Source: Tanytarsus gracilentus
Taxonomy: Eukaryota; Arthropoda; Insecta; Diptera; Chironomidae
Direction of reading: 5' to 3'
NCBI GenBank assembly: GCA_038502055.1
Contig: JAXRKN010000040.1
Coordinates: 5,852,501-5,916,500, forward strand
DNA: 64,000 nucleotides
Position 1 is the stretch's first letter, and each line of letters begins with the position of its first letter. Shown here one piece after another: positions 48,501 through 60,499 of the stretch. Under the pieces are notes generated by a model that did no database searches, had not been told where the DNA came from, and was given only the letters and a program-made list of their open reading frames with translations. The position numbers were made by a program, and so were the translations under genes.

Positions 48501-51500
48501 GTGTGTGCAAATTATGAAAAAATACATAAACACAAATTGGCCTTGTGAAAGTTTTTTTATGGTCGAGAAGTTGGTTCTATAAAAAAAATTAACAAAACCA
48601 AAAACGTGATTGAAATTTTTTCTTCGCTTCAAAAATTATCATAATTTCAAATTCTCTTTTTGACGTTGTTTCTAAATTTAGAATCGAAGGAAAGCTGAAA
48701 TAAAAAAGAAAATCGACGCGAGAGTGAGATAACAATGTTGAAACGTGATGAGAATTTTTTCTTCTTCGTTCTTCATGTATCCTTTCCTTTTTATTCCTTT
48801 GGGGTAGGTTCAGTTCAGTAAGTGCTTTGAAGAGAACTTTTTTATAGTCGTTTTTGCACATAAGTGATATAAAACTGATATTTCGGTTGATAAGGAGAAG
48901 TGTATTAAAAAATTACCTATACGTATTTTTTTTCTGGTGACACACGCAAATTTTAAGATCGATTTATATTGAGATAAACTCTCATGGGATGACCGAAAGT
49001 GTTTTGATGTCAGGATGAGATTGCCATTGAAATATAAATTAGACGGAAAGAATGTATGAAAGGGATTAAGTGAATTCTCACAGGGAATTAAACAATACAT
49101 TTATATATCATCATTGCACAAACCCCAACGACTATTTTCTGATAAGCGCTATAAATTGTTCGAATAAAGAATTTATTGCGTACATTACCAAGCACATATT
49201 GCGAGTGAAAATTTATGCATGATTGGTGTACTCACTTTGTGGTTGAATTCGCTGGCATTTATACAAAACTGCGAGAGATATAAATTCATCGGATGAGTGC
49301 CGTTAACATTTGAAAATGTTAGTCTCGAAATTTTACTCCACATTTCTGGGGAGTAAAAAACTTGTTTCACGGCTTAGTGAGATTTGCAACGAAAGCACTT
49401 TCTGATCAAAATCACCCATGCTTCAATGGGTTTTTTCCCTCCTGATATGCGATAAGTAACTTTAAAAATGAAAAAGCTTATCGGTTCACTTTATGCGGTT
49501 TTTATTGATGAAAAATGGCAAAACTTGCACGTTTACCGCTTTTCATACTTAGCTAAGCGCTTAGGATGAATTAAAAATTTCATAATCCATTCTTTTCACA
49601 GCTGCACTTTTTTACCTCACTTACTTTTAAACAGTCTTACCTCGTTAAGCTTTATGAAAAAATGAGTGAGCTTTTTAATTAATTCCCAAAGCACACGTCA
49701 AGAGGAAGTGAGAACATGAAATTTTTAATTTTCACCGCATGAGAACAATTTATTTGCATAATTAGAAAAATTCATCATTCAGTCGTCATGCGAGTGGATG
49801 CGGGTGTGAGAGCCAGAGTGAATGTGCGAAAATGAGAAAGTTTAATTTTTTTACTCTGCTAAAAGCTTCAACGAAATATGGGACGATGATTAATGGGATT
49901 TTATAGTGAAAAATAACTTCATTTTCGAGTAGAGGAGGGGAAATCTCAAATAAGCCAGGTTACGCAAATTATTTGAATGGAATTTTACGAAAAGTTTTTT
50001 TTAAGTTTAAATTCTACAAATTCTTGAAATTATTATAGTCATCGAGTGTCTTGAAGCATTAAATGTGATTTAATTAGAGCTCAAAATTTTTTCAAACCAA
50101 TATTGAAAAAGTATTAATTTCATTCACGTCTCATCCATTGGTGTCTCAGCTTGTCTAAAATATTGAATTTCACGGTGTTTTTGTTTACTCGCTTTGCCGG
50201 TCAAATGAAACGTAATTTTCCCATGACTAGAAATTTTCAGCTTATTTTCACCAAAAACCAATCTAAGAGTCAATTTTTTCAACAGCCGCGTGGAATATAA
50301 AAATTTTAACACACAAAAAAAAGAGAACTTTTGACATTTTCTTTATTCATGGCAGGCGGTGATGGAGCCAATTTCGTCATTTAATACGCGATGATAAACT
50401 TAATAGTCGGGTCGTAAAAATCGAGCTTCCTTTACATGTCTGTAGCTTCAATGGATCCGAATAAATTATTATTGTTTGATATGCGAGAGTCACTCTATGG
50501 GAAAAGTTTTTAAGAGCTTAATGGACTTCCATGATGTGAGAGTGTGAGGATTATCCAATCGTTACATTGTCTCTCAATCTGTCGAGAAGTTAGAGACAAA
50601 AATATTTTTCCATAATAAAGTCACTCTCAATTGAGTGCTGATTCAATTTGCAACTTCCTCGCACACGCTCATTTCCTTCTAATTTGTGATCAAAAGATGA
50701 TTGAGCTAAAAATAATCAATCTACTGCGAATTTAACCGGATATTGATTTTTTACGATAATGGGCATGCTTTTTTTATCTCGCAACATGATGTGCAAAACA
50801 CTTTTTGAATTGTCACAATTACATGACACAAAAATATCTGACGATCATAAAAAAATTCATTTTAAACACCAAAAGGAATTCAAGTGCTTAACAAGGAGAG
50901 AAAATTTTATTCATTTTTGAAATTTGAACTTCGAATGCAAGTTGAATTGACTGAAAAATAACTGATAAGACAATTGTGTCATGTACCAAATACGATTCAC
51001 TGCGTTGATAATGGAAACAATCGATTATTTCGGTCATTAAATGACACTTTGCAAAATGCTCTCATGAGGAAGATAAGGAACATGAAAATTGTATTAATTG
51101 AACGTCTTTTTGCAATTTAGACTCGCATGAAATATTTTTTGATGAAATTGTTCTAATGCACTTTCAAAATAATCTTCAATTTTCAACAAGGAACAGTTTC
51201 TTCATTGCGCTCCATAGAAAATCGAACAAATTCAATCTCTTCCTTGATAATTTACGAAAAACATCAATAAAATGTTCTCGTGCCATCAGTTCAAGTGTGA
51301 TCAGACTCGCTTTCGAAATTAAATTTTAATTCCGGTAAAACTTTTGTGGTTGACAAAATTGAAAAATATTTATTCCTTTATTTCTCGACGAAAATTCCAA
51401 AAGTTATTGAACGAGGATGCGGAAAAATTATTTTTTTAATAAGTTTGTTGTGAAAAGACAGAAATAAATATTTGCAAACTTTTTTTATGCCTAAAACATT

Positions 51501-52734
51501 TTTTTAATTAAGTTTTCTTTTTTTGCAGCTCGGCATTGCCGTTGGTTTTTTGTTACCATCAATTATGGTTAAAAATCACGACGAATTGGATCTGATTGGA
51601 AATGATTTGCAATTTATGTTTTATTCAGTGGCAGGCTTTACAACGATTCTCGTTATACTCGTTGTTTTGTGTAAGTCAATTTTAAAGCAACATAAAAAAT
51701 TAATCTAAAAAATCTGATACATGATTGATGCTCTTTTTCGATTCACGTAGTTTTCCAACGAGCACCACCAACTCCACCGAGTGCAAGTGCAATGCTTGCC
51801 GAGCAGCCCAAACCCAATCAGTCATCGCCATTTTTACATTCTATTAAACGCTTATTTTTCAACATAAATTATACGCTGTTGCTCATTTCATATGGAGTGA
51901 ACGGTAAATATTTTGCAAATAATTTTCCTCTCTGTCGACAATGACCTTCTTTCATCCACACATATGTATGAAAAATTTCTCTTGACAGTCGGAGTTTTTT
52001 ATGCGATCTCAACGCTCTTAAATCAAATCGTACTCTTTCATTATCCTGGAGCGGAGGAGGATGCGGGGCGTATCGGGTTGTGCATTGTGGTTGCTGGAAT
52101 GTTGGGCTCCGTTTGTTGTGGAGTTGTCTTAGACAAGACGCATCGTTTCAAGTGGGTTTACATTGATTATAGTTTAAGTCTGTGTCCTTAATTATTTTAT
52201 GCAATTCATCTCACAACAGGGAAACGACTCTTGGTGTTTATATCCTAACAATGATTGGAATGTTTATCTACACATTTACTCTAAACGCTGGACACATTTA
52301 TATTGTCTATTTTACTTCAGCGTTGTTGGGATTCGCCATGACAGGTTCGTAAAGTTTTAAAAAGATTTTCCAAAAATATTTCAAAGCTTCAAAGTCTTAA
52401 TCTTTACATCAAAATGCCTCCAGTCATTGAAGGGAAAATCATTAAATTTTATTTTTCTTCGCTAATAGGATACTTACCAGTTGGCTTTGAGTTTGCAGCT
52501 GAGTTAACTTACCCGGAGCCGGAAGGCACAAGCAGCGGATTATTAAATGCCGGCGCACAAGTGTTTGGCATTACTTTCACGATGCTCTACTCGGAAATTC
52601 TCGATTCATTTGGTGACATTGCCGCCAACTTGGTCATGGCAGTGTTTTTAATCATCGGCACTATCATCACTGCATTCATCAAATCCGATTTACGGCGACA
52701 AAGTGCACATGTACCAACAACTCTCTCGGCATAA
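42537..52734 (+). CDS. FLVCR: FLVCR-type major facilitator transporter (heme/choline transporter family)
   Basis: Nine coding exons (42537-42675, 43591-43705, 44527-44629, 47548-47772, 51529-51670, 51751-51903, 51989-52151, 52220-52344, 52469-52734) encode 476 residues. A polar N-terminus of about 50 residues precedes twelve hydrophobic segments. Family-type blocks are YSRRWLILVIFVFYSASNSM at TM1, GSWILDKLGLRMAA at the TM2-3 loop, AAVWFGPNQVSSACSIGVFG, and PVGFEFAAELTYPEPEGTSS near TM10-11. In vertebrates FLVCR1/2 transport choline and ethanolamine and are linked to heme export; flies have one such gene. Human FLVCR2 is 526 residues, so the size is normal. Two introns (44630-47547 and 47773-51528) are far longer than the rest of the window's average. 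Confidence 0.92.
42676..44526 (+). other. FLVCR introns 1 and 2
   Basis: These two introns (42676-43590 and 43706-44526) flank the 115-bp exon coding for TM1. They are AT-rich, and I see no nested gene. Confidence 0.5.
44630..47547 (+). other. FLVCR intron 3
   Basis: A 2.9-kb AT-rich intron with several small open frames on both strands (44987-45342, 46974-47345). None carries a domain I recognise, so no nested gene is called. Confidence 0.5.
47773..51528 (+). other. FLVCR intron 4
   Basis: A 3.76-kb AT-rich intron, the longest in this gene. Small open frames at 48589-49370 and 50124-50312 lack recognisable domains. No repeats of note were seen. Confidence 0.5.
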
Positions 52735-54834
52735 ATGTTTTCAACATGTTAAAAGACTTTTAAAATTCCACATTTGATTCGATTCACATGAAAATTTTTC
52801 ATGCAAACATTTTCTCTTCCTCAATTTTTCATGGTTGTTGTTACAGTTGTCATTTTTAAAATCAAAGAAAACTTTTCAAATAATTTTTCATTCTGTGATT
52901 TTTTAATTTAATTTTAAAAGTTTCATGAGCTTCGGTCATTGGAGATCATTTCATTAGTTTTTATTGTACATATAAATACTTTATAATTAATTTATATCAT
53001 AGAATTTTCTAGAGTTAATTAACTCGTCACAATTTTTTGGTTGAATGAGAAATTTTCGGTTTGAGGCTTCCTCATCATGTTTAATTTTATCATTTTCATT
53101 TTGGGTTTAATTCCGACAAGATTGTGATGATAATTTTTGCATAAATGAAATTTTTATAATAATTCTATGAGAATATTTGTATAATGATTTTTGACAATAA
53201 GCAAAAGTATAAAATTTAATGAAAAAAAAGAAATGCCAAAAAAATGTTGTTAGAAATTTGCAAAAATGTAGTTTTTAAAGAGCACTCTTTAGAGAATTTT
53301 ATTAAATTATTCGAAATTTTTTTTCGAGATATAAATTTGAGATAATTTTGACAGTGATGGAAAGATGTTTTTCCTAAAAAAAATTAATTCAGTTAGGGTT
53401 TAAATTTTTCGTTAAGAAAACAAATAAAAATTTAACCTTCTTTTCATCACTTTCATAATTTATCAATATTAAGTAGACGCTATACATTCACCTATAGACA
53501 ATATACGTTTGTTTAGTATAGAAACTCTATATTATATACATAAACAATACAAGATGAAAAGAAAAATTACCTAAAGAAATCTGATAGCGTTTAGAGCGAT
53601 GATAGAAAGCTCCAAAAAAGCCCCTTAGATATTTTACGACAATAACAAATTAATTATTCAATGTTAATCTCATGTGATTAATCACTAAATTCATTGTATG
53701 TCGCGGTAACTCTCTCGGATGATTGGAGATCGTTCGCTAATTGTGTCATGACTTCTAAACTTTAGATAGATAAAAAAAAGAGTTTTATGATTGGCATAAC
53801 TTACGAACAATTCCCATGACAATTATTCAAAGTAATTCAAAGCGTGTGCTCGAACCACAATTTGATGCTATGGAAATATACAAAGAGATTAATATCAAGG
53901 ATCCTTTCTTCTTGCTGAGAGCACACTAAAAATAGGGTTGTGACGAAGATGACAAATTATATCATAGATGAACGCACTAAAATTTAGTATAGTGAGAGTA
54001 TTCAGAAACAGTTTAGAGGACATTAAATACATCAATTATATAAGACAATATAAAATGCAAGAAAAAAATTTGAAAAATTTTAAAAAAAAGAAAAAAGCAC
54101 TTGTTGAAGTTTAATGCAACCATTAGCAATGTAAGTTCTATTCAATCTAACCAAAACTTCACACTAAAGTGTTACATTGTCAAATTTTAAAAGTTTAGAG
54201 AAAAGTTGTTCTATTAAATATACGCTAAATGATGTTCAAATGAGTGACATGACAATAGTGAGTCGTATAATTACTAAATGTGAATGTGCATGGTTATATA
54301 AATAATTTTTAATTTGATACAAAATTAATGGGAAAAAAAATTAAAAATTAATAATTATTTTATAAATCAGTTTCGATTTTAAAATTGTACAAATTGGAAT
54401 TAAAATTATTGAGATTTAATAAAATATAAAGTTTTAAACGAATATTTCGTGCGTGTTTTTTGGTTGGATCGAGAAAAGCTTTTAAATTAGCTAATTAATA
54501 ATTTAGACACGTGCGTCGTTGCAATTCCCGATAGAAATGATATTGTAAACTATTCGTGACTAAAATTTTTGACATCGTTATTTTAAATTTTAATTAGGAT
54601 AATGGAGAATTTTTAAAATTTCAAGTTCACTCACCTTGTCACCAATACACTTTAATCGCATAATCTCAAACTGTGTATTTCCTTTCCTCACTAACACCAA
54701 ACATTATCGAATTTTCGCTGTGTGTGTTTTATTTACGTTTTAAAATCATTCAATTCTTTGTTTCGAACGAGTTTCATCATTTAATTTAATTTTCATCATT
54801 ATTTTCACAATTAATTTATCTGTGATTATCTAAA
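52735..54834. other. Intergenic region downstream of FLVCR
   Basis: The interval probably holds the FLVCR 3' UTR and then very AT-rich sequence (about 53.2-54.5 kb). I see no coding region or RNA gene. Confidence 0.5.
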
Positions 54835-56865
54835 ATGGAAGTGGAACCAGCAACGCTCGAGGACTGGTATGAATTTACATCAAATTAACTTCGAGAAAGC
54901 AAAATTGAATAATTTTTATATTTTTCCAAAAAAAAAACAGGGAACTTCTTGCGAAGGAATCGCTTATGCAATACTATTCTCGTGGAGGATACGGAAATGG
55001 TGACATTCCTCAATTACTCGAAGGATCTAATTTCATTAACACAATAGGGTACTCACTGTCATTGTGTCCCAATATAAACATCCAGAATTGGACTTCAGAC
55101 CATTATCGCCTGGCTCGAGAAGGCGGTTTGTATTACTATGAAGGCAAAAATCTTGAAGCCGTCGAGAAAATTGTCAATAAGCTTAGAGTGGAGTGCAATG
55201 GAGCAAGAGAAATATTTTTGACTGTCCTTCCAATTTCCTTCTACTTTTCCGAAAGTCTCTTCACTCTGCCACTTTATCGCTTCATACCGAATCACGATGA
55301 AAAGATTGAAAAGTACATGGATCATACTGGACGAGTTTATAAGGACTTTGAAGATTGGAAATTGAACAACACACTTCCAGCGACACAAATTTTATATCCT
55401 CGCAATGGCCATCTTACGTTGAAAAAAAATTCCGAGGGAAAAGTCGATTGTGTCCTTGAAGACTCGGCAGAATGTACGCGGCCCGTAAAAACTTTAATGG
55501 CATGCGACATAGCGAGCGGAACTTTAGGATTGTTGGCTGGAATTGGGGCTACGATTGCGACTGGTGGAACCGCTTTGTTGCTCTATGGAGCTGTAGCTGC
55601 ATCGGCTACTTACGGTGCCGGTCGAACTGGCTTAAAAATTAAGGACCGCATAAAACACAGTGAAACTGTCAATCCTTTCAAGAGTCGTGATGCATTTTGG
55701 CTATGGCTTGGATTTTCAGCCGACATAGTGACCTTTGGCACACTTTCAATCGCAAGTACAAAGATTTTAAGCACACTTACGCAGTCCACAGCCATTGTGG
55801 ATTTAACGCGTAAATTTGGAGCTGCCACTCGTGCAATGAGCATTTTTAGTGGCAGCATACGTCCTGTCAGTGACACAGGAAAAGCTTTATTTACTGGCTA
55901 TGAAATTTTCTCTAAATTCCGACACAGTTCCACAAAAGTCGTTCTCAAACTTCCCAAAGAGAGTCTAATGCGATTGAACGACGCAATTGATGAATTTTCA
56001 GAAAGCAATATGTTGATGATGGCGGTGACGGAAGGATTTTGGTCTAAGACGAAAATGAGCTACTGCTCGCGTGAGGAATTTGTTGATATGGTGCAAGAAA
56101 CTATTATCGCACACATGACGGATTTGTGCGAGGACAAAAAGCTTTTTGACGACACCCGAGACTTGCTTAAAGATGATGCGGCACTCATTGAGGCATACAA
56201 AAATCTCGATGACAGTGATATAGATCTGAATTTGATGATTGAAGTGATTTATGACATTTTTATTGCGAACGATGACAAAATGGAGATTAAGCTTGTTGGA
56301 AAGGATTGCGAGATGAAGCTTAATAATTTTTACTTGGATGTTAAAGCATTATCAAAGGTAATATATTTTATTAATTTCTCACAATGTAAAAGTAATTTAA
56401 TTATATTTCTAGGTACCTCGCGATGGTCGTAAAAAAATTGTGAAGCAACTTCGAGATCTCAATGAGGAACAAAAGACTAAATTGCAAACGATACAAGATT
56501 ATGCTGGAGCGCGTGTCAATTTTGTTCGAATGATGAACTGTGATGACGCAATGGAGTTAATTGACGTGTGGTATGATATTTTTGTCATTTGCTTCGATGA
56601 ACACTTTGTCACAATTATGGATCACGATAGCATAGTAACAATACAGGATGTTGAAATACCGCTCAAAATGCTTAAGAATTTCGACAGAGGAGAAAGATTG
56701 CAAATTGTATTTGAAGTAAAGAATTTTACTGCGCCACAGAGTATTAAATTTAGGGAAATCATCGGTAACGCTTCCGCACCAGATGATGTCTACAAAATGC
56801 TCATCAATGATGAAACCAAATTAAAATTAGTATCTTCCTTAGATGCCATTAATGAAACTATTTAG
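54835..56865 (+). CDS. DUF4781-like protein of unknown function
   Basis: Three coding exons (54835-54866, 54941-56357, 56413-56865) encode 633 residues. The N-terminal half has conserved-looking blocks GYSLSLCPNINIQNW and LARKGGLYYY-like LAREGGLYYYEGKN. A Cys-containing segment (TLMACDIASGTLGLLAG) follows, and then a Gly/Ala-rich hydrophobic stretch of about 35 residues that could insert in a membrane. The C-terminal third is mostly charged and helical. From memory this layout matches the insect DUF4781 family, whose function is not known. No signal peptide is seen. The first exon codes for only ten residues and a split Trp codon. It lies upstream of, and in the same direction as, DcpS (463 bp between stop and start). 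Confidence 0.85.
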
Positions 56866-57327
56866 ACGAATATATTATTGAGAGATATTTATTTTTTTTG
56901 TCACGCTTACAGTCAACGGAAATTAGTGTGTAGGAAATTTGATAAACAAAAAAAAACAAATACTATTTTTGAGGAGCACACAATCCTAAATGAAACACGA
57001 TACATATCAAAAGAAAGAATATATATTTATGAATCAAATTTGTAGCCTTGGAAAAAAATTAATTGTTAAAAATGTTCTTAGAAGAAAATATTTTGAAAAA
57101 TAAAAGAGAGCTTTAGAGATGTTAGCATATATGTACAGTATTTTTGAAATTACTTTTTTTACAGGATTATTCCATAAACTTAATGTTAAATTTTAATTAA
57201 TTTCAAAACTGAACCTTAGAAATTTGAATTCAACGGTTTTTTTACAACAACAAAGAGTAAACAAAAAATTTTCTAATCAAATTAAAATTAAATTCTCATA
57301 CAATAAGAAAGATATTAAGGCAGCAAA
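56866..57327. other. Short intergenic region between the DUF4781-like gene and DcpS
   Basis: 462 bp that must contain the 3' UTR of one gene and the promoter of the next. No specific motif was identified. Confidence 0.45.
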
Positions 57328-58321
57328 ATGATTGCAAGTATTGATAAAAGTGAGGGAACGGGAGACAGCATGAAGGATTTTGATTGGACATCGTTTAAGT
57401 TTACCAAATTTTTGTCAAATAATGCAAGCAGAAAGTGTGTTTTCATTCTTGGAAGTTGTTTTGATCAACCAGCTATTGTCATACTCGAGAAACAAGCTTT
57501 TACGACAAAAGAGTTCACGAGCAATGACAAAAATGAGAACTTCTTGCAAAATTCAGTGCTTGAGAATATATTCAAGAACGATATTTATGAAAATTCTATT
57601 TGCCGGGCTGATGCGAGAGTTAATTGTAAGAAACATGTGATTAGAATTATTTTCTTAGTATTATAATTTATCTCTTTTGCTAGTAATTAAAGCCAGTACA
57701 ATATTCCCGGCAACCGAGAAACACATCATCAAGTTCACTGAACAAGATCTCTTTATTGTTAAGGAAACACCAGAATCGTATGAAAAAATCACAATGCCTT
57801 ACCTCGAAAGTGAACAATTCTCACTCGACTGGCTTTACAACGTCTTGGATCATAAGAAAGAGCAAGATCGCATTATAATCGAGGATTTGAATCCAGTTAC
57901 CGGCTTTGTGTTTTTGCCCGACCTCAAATGGAATGGAAAGGACACTGAAACTCTTTACTGCACAGCGATTGTTTTAGATAGAACTATCAAATCTATTCGT
58001 GATCTTCGTGATCATCATCTTCCGCTTCTTGAGAATGTCCGTACGAAATGCTTGAAGGCAATAGAAGAAAAATACTCCATCCAACCATCGCAGATCCGTG
58101 CTTATTTCCACTATCAACCTTCGTACTATCATCTTCACGTACATTTCAATTATGTCAAGTATGATGCACCTGGAATTTTATGCGACAAAGCACACTTGCT
58201 CGATTCGGTTATTAACAACATTAAGCTAATGCCGAATTATTATGAGAAAGCAACGTTGAATTTCGTAGCACGTGCGAATGATAAGCTCTACGCCGCTTAT
58301 AAGGAGGCTGAAAATCAATAA
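57328..58321 (+). CDS. DcpS: Scavenger mRNA decapping enzyme DcpS
   Basis: Two coding exons (57328-57625 and 57684-58321) encode 311 residues. The C-terminal HIT domain has the histidine triad YHLHVHF (H249, H251, H253) preceded by YFHYQPSYY. The substrate-side motif LNPVTGFVFLPDLKWNG is also present, with SIRDLRDHHLPLLENV between them. DcpS hydrolyses the residual m7GpppN cap left after 3'-to-5' mRNA decay, acting as a homodimer with a swapped N-terminal domain. The N-terminal half here (FTKFLSNNASRKCVFILGS) is diverged but matches the family layout. Slightly shorter than the human enzyme (337). A frame shift between the exons is only apparent and is explained by the 58-bp intron. Confidence 0.96.
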
Positions 58322-59061
58322 GTTCCAATAAGCTAATCGCGCTGAAATGACTATTTTCTTTATTTCATCTTTAAAATACACAGTCATTTTACAATTTTTT
58401 GGGACGACACTAAGATAATTTTTTCTGTTATTAATTCATCAAAGAAAATATTTTCCATTTCATTCCTTATGAACTACTTTTCATCATATGTTTTCCCAAT
58501 AAGACTTACTTATTAATTTTTAAAGAGCTTCGCAAATGCTTCTAAGAACTCTCATGTAAAAGAAATATTTGGATAATTTTTGTAATATAGGAACTAAAAA
58601 TGATAATAAAAAATTATCAAAATTTAAGAATTCGAGACACGTTTTTGATCGGAAAATTCATAAACCTTTTCCGAAAACCATATCTCCATTTAAAAAGATA
58701 CACATGCGAACATAAAAGAGGTAAATTATTGATATTGACGAGAGAATAATATCACTATGAAGTGTATAATTTGTTAATGATCAAAATCGTCATTTTTGTG
58801 GGATTAAAGTGACATTGAGAAATAATATTTTGAGCAAAAAGTTACCACTTAGCTTACTCAAAAAAGGTTTCAATGTCTCACAAACGCTTTTAAAAGCTTG
58901 CACAATTTTTTCTGCGAAAAGCTTTTCTCTTGTACAAAAAATATATTTTCGTTCATCGCTTTTAATTGTGGTCCGTTTTAAAAAGGATAAAACGTTTTTT
59001 TTTGGACAATCAGAATTTACAGTGATACTACGTTGGACATTATCTAGCTGTGATGTGTTGT
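58322..59061. other. Region between convergent DcpS and Ndfip genes
   Basis: Both genes end toward this 740-bp stretch, so it should hold two 3' UTRs. Open frames on both strands over 58790-59188 overlap the Ndfip 3' coding end and read as shadows. Confidence 0.5.
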
Positions 59062-59706
59062 TTAGTAGAAGAAAAGCAATCTCTGTTGAGCCGAGCTCGA
59101 GAGTAATCGCCATGTTCGCTTTATCGAAAGATATTGGAGCAAAGCGCGAATGCAAATTAGAAATCCGAAGGTCATAATTAACCACCATAGCCAGTCATTA
59201 CTCGATGTGTGCGCAAAATCAGTGGATTTCTTTACAATTAAAGTCCATTTTGCTAGCGAGAGGCCGAATCCCGAGAGAGCTCCATAACGTCCTGCGATGG
59301 TGTTGCAAAAGCACGTAAGCATAAGAAATCCAATCCAATTGAAAATAAATGCCACAAAGAAACTTGTCACGAACACGACATCTGATCCCAGAAGCCCATC
59401 ACTGCTATTTATTTCATCGCCATTCTCGATAAAAGCCATATCGGGTTGTGCACGCATCGAATGATGGATCGGTGGCGGCGGCGGTGGCATTAAGTTGTTG
59501 TGATGAAGAGGAATTGGCTCGTCATTAAGAATCTTCTCCATTTGTACTTCTTCGTACGTGGGTAATTTACATGGTTGCGACAAATTCTCATTTATCGGAT
59601 AAATGGGAATATTTGTTTGCGATTGATTGTAATCTATGCGGCTATATGCTGGTGGAGCCGTCATGTCAACCTTTGGTGGTGCTAAATCACTGTTGTTATT
59701 CGACAT
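59062..59706 (-). CDS. Ndfip: NEDD4-family-interacting protein (Ndfip)
   Basis: A single open exon encodes 214 residues. The cytosolic N-terminus contains a PPxY motif (PPAY, residues 18-21) and an LPxY variant (LPTYEEV, residues 48-54), which bind WW domains of NEDD4-type ubiquitin ligases. A polyproline run follows. Three hydrophobic segments come next: VVFVTSFFVAFIFNWIGFLM, a Gly-rich one around GRYGALSGFGLSLAKWTLIV, and WLWWLIMTFGFLICIRAL. The WIGF and GRYG-SGFGL blocks are hallmarks of the family. Ndfip proteins sit in Golgi and endosomal membranes, recruiting and activating HECT ligases; fly Ndfip acts with Su(dx) and Nedd4 on Notch trafficking. The gene is divergent to proteasome alpha2. 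Confidence 0.95.
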   Translation of the reverse strand: MSNNNSDLAPPKVDMTAPPAYSRIDYNQSQTNIPIYPINENLSQPCKLPTYEEVQMEKILNDEPIPLHHNNLMPPPPPPIHHSMRAQPDMAFIENGDEINSSDGLLGSDVVFVTSFFVAFIFNWIGFLMLTCFCNTIAGRYGALSGFGLSLAKWTLIVKKSTDFAHTSSNDWLWWLIMTFGFLICIRALLQYLSIKRTWRLLSSSAQQRLLFFY

Positions 59707-59844
59707 CTTTTTCTAGTTCAATTTTATTACTGTCTACAATGAAATATTAAAATTTTCTATGTGAGTCATTAAAACGCATATGACTAAAGTCGATAACAGT
59801 ATATAGATAGCGAAAGTATTTTTTTTCTCAAGTACATATCGACA

Positions 59845-59852
59845 TATCGATA
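59845..59852. promoter_or_regulatory. DRE-like motif TATCGATA
   Basis: The exact 8-bp palindrome TATCGATA is the core of the DNA replication-related element bound by DREF in Drosophila housekeeping promoters. It lies 139 bp upstream of the Ndfip start codon. Function is inferred from the motif and position. Confidence 0.5.
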
Positions 59853-60368
59853 ATTTTTTCACTCTCAAAAAAGTGCAATTAAAAATTGAATTTCTTTCTA
59901 ATTCACCGATTTGATATTTAATTTACCTGAAATTGATAGTGAAAAACTATGATTTATGCTTTAGTTGCATTTGTGAGAGCTTTTAAACAGTTTAAGTCTC
60001 GGAAAAACAAATTTTTTGTTTTTTATTGTGAAAATATTTTTCTTTCGATTCCTTAAAAATTTTCCTGGGTTAAAAAGTATACTTTATGTTGCGCAAAAAA
60101 GAGTACATGACAAACATGGATCATTCAGAAACTCACCACATCATCATGCGTCACGTGGATGTGAGTTTATTGATAAAACAAATTTTGTAAATAAAAGTTG
60201 ATTATGTTTAAAAAATTTTAAGCGTTATTAACTGTTTTTAATTAAAAAAACTTTGCGAAAAAAATTCTAATAAAAATTAACACAATTTTAGAATAAATTA
60301 TGAAAATAATTTTACAGCATGAATGGTGGTGAATTTTTATTTGTAAAAAAGAGAACTCAACTCAACCC

Positions 60369-60369
<1 letters not shown>

Positions 60370-60397
<28 letters not shown>
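60370..60397. repeat. (GA)14 repeat upstream of proteasome alpha2
   Basis: Fourteen GA dinucleotides lie about 100 bp before the start codon. Such runs can bind GAGA-type factors in flies, but the repeat may also be a simple microsatellite. Confidence 0.8.
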
Positions 60398-60402
<5 letters not shown>

Positions 60403-60499
60403 CACCACGAAATAAACAAGATTGAATCTGCCGAATAATTTTAATTAAATACTGTGGTAAATAGCATCAAATTATCACATTAAAGCCTGAGACTATATC

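Larger units (their letters stand above)
59707..60499. promoter_or_regulatory. Divergent promoter region: Ndfip and proteasome alpha2
   Basis: The 793 bp between two divergent start codons holds a DRE-type palindrome (TATCGATA at 59845-59852) nearer Ndfip and a 28-bp GA repeat (60370-60397) nearer the proteasome gene. A small open frame at 60016-60201 has no recognisable domain. Confidence 0.55.

Noticed and set aside
58790..59188. Open frames on both strands overlapping the Ndfip 3' end
   Set aside because: They are out of frame with Ndfip, low in complexity and lack motifs; Ndfip explains the coding signal.
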